Of a stretch of 25,193 nt of DNA, positions 25,097 through 25,193 are shown piece after piece (the stretch's first letter is position 1; every line of letters starts with the position of its first letter). Under the pieces are notes generated by a model, which was given only the letters and a program-made list of their open reading frames with translations, made no database searches and had not been told where the DNA came from. The position numbers were made by a program, and so were the translations under genes. Origin of the DNA: Planctomycetota bacterium (GTDB lineage Bacteria > Planctomycetota > Planctomycetia > Pirellulales > Pirellulaceae); contig JAPLNJ010000478.1 of the NCBI GenBank assembly GCA_026692885.1, forward strand, positions 1-25,193. The letters run 5' to 3'.

Positions 25097-25193
25097 GTCG
25101 GGTGCATCAAGCGCCGCGCCGATGCACCACGAGCATCTGACGCGGCTGTCGATCGCCGTCGGCGGCCACGGACACGGACATGGTGCATCGGCG
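25097..25193. repeat. Second copy of the GCATC element, cut by window end
   Basis: These 97 bases equal 24934-25030 except for one base (GTCG instead of GTAG at the start). The preceding segment (CCCCGAG...TGGCGACAGCCG) is also shared, so a unit of about 163 bases has been duplicated side by side. The right arm lies outside the window. Confidence 0.75.

Noticed and set aside
24934..25193. CRISPR-like array
   Set aside because: Only two long palindromic units are present, without short regular repeats or unique spacers.

Overview
The window looks like chromosomal DNA of a planctomycete, probably of the Pirellula/Blastopirellula/Rhodopirellula type. The reasons are a DUF1571 protein, a Tat-exported Gfo/Idh/MocA oxidoreductase next to a Tat-exported arabinose/fucose-isomerase-like protein, GC-rich coding with scattered single genes and short operons, and many intergenic palindromic elements. 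No rRNA, tRNA, phage or CRISPR was seen. The species assignment is inference from gene content only.

Layout. 1-1899: a membrane-anchored DUF1571 protein set among palindromic repeats. 1900-5944: a complete sulfate ABC importer operon (binding lipoprotein, CysT, CysW, CysA), followed at 6158 by a small DUF2292/YezD (OscA-like) protein often linked to sulfur supply. 6701-8254: quinolinate synthase NadA followed by a small retropepsin-like protease. 8421-11752 (minus): the exported oxidoreductase and isomerase-like pair, separated by an inverted-repeat element. 12225-12701: a zinc-ribbon protein with a C-terminal membrane anchor. 12892-14554 (minus): overlapping lipB-lipA for lipoate synthesis; LipB appears to lack its usual catalytic Lys/Cys pair. 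14801-15616: a PhnP-type metallo-beta-lactamase hydrolase. 15939-18374: a MmeI-like DNA methyltransferase without its nuclease domain, with a mobile element ending just upstream of its start. 18582-20051: a NhaD-type antiporter, convergent and overlapping by 9 bases with a parvulin-type peptidyl-prolyl isomerase (20043-21473, minus). 21531-24818 (minus): the transcription-repair coupling factor Mfd. The window ends in a nearly exact repeat of a palindromic element.

The most unusual content is the repeat landscape. (i) A MITE-like element with terminal inverted repeats, a 35-bp hairpin core and 12-13 bp flanking direct repeats has two full copies and one remnant. (ii) Modules made of a GTAG tetranucleotide followed by a hairpin, arranged as inverted pairs, occur at four loci with different stem sequences, including a compensatory double change within one pair. 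This is the layout of REP/REPIN elements mobilised by RAYT (TnpA-REP) enzymes. (iii) Two copies of a roughly 185-bp element bounded by CTAG have the same end joined exactly to the TAG stop codons of cysA and lipA. (iv) A short repeat lies in frame inside mfd. No transposase is encoded here, so these would be non-autonomous.
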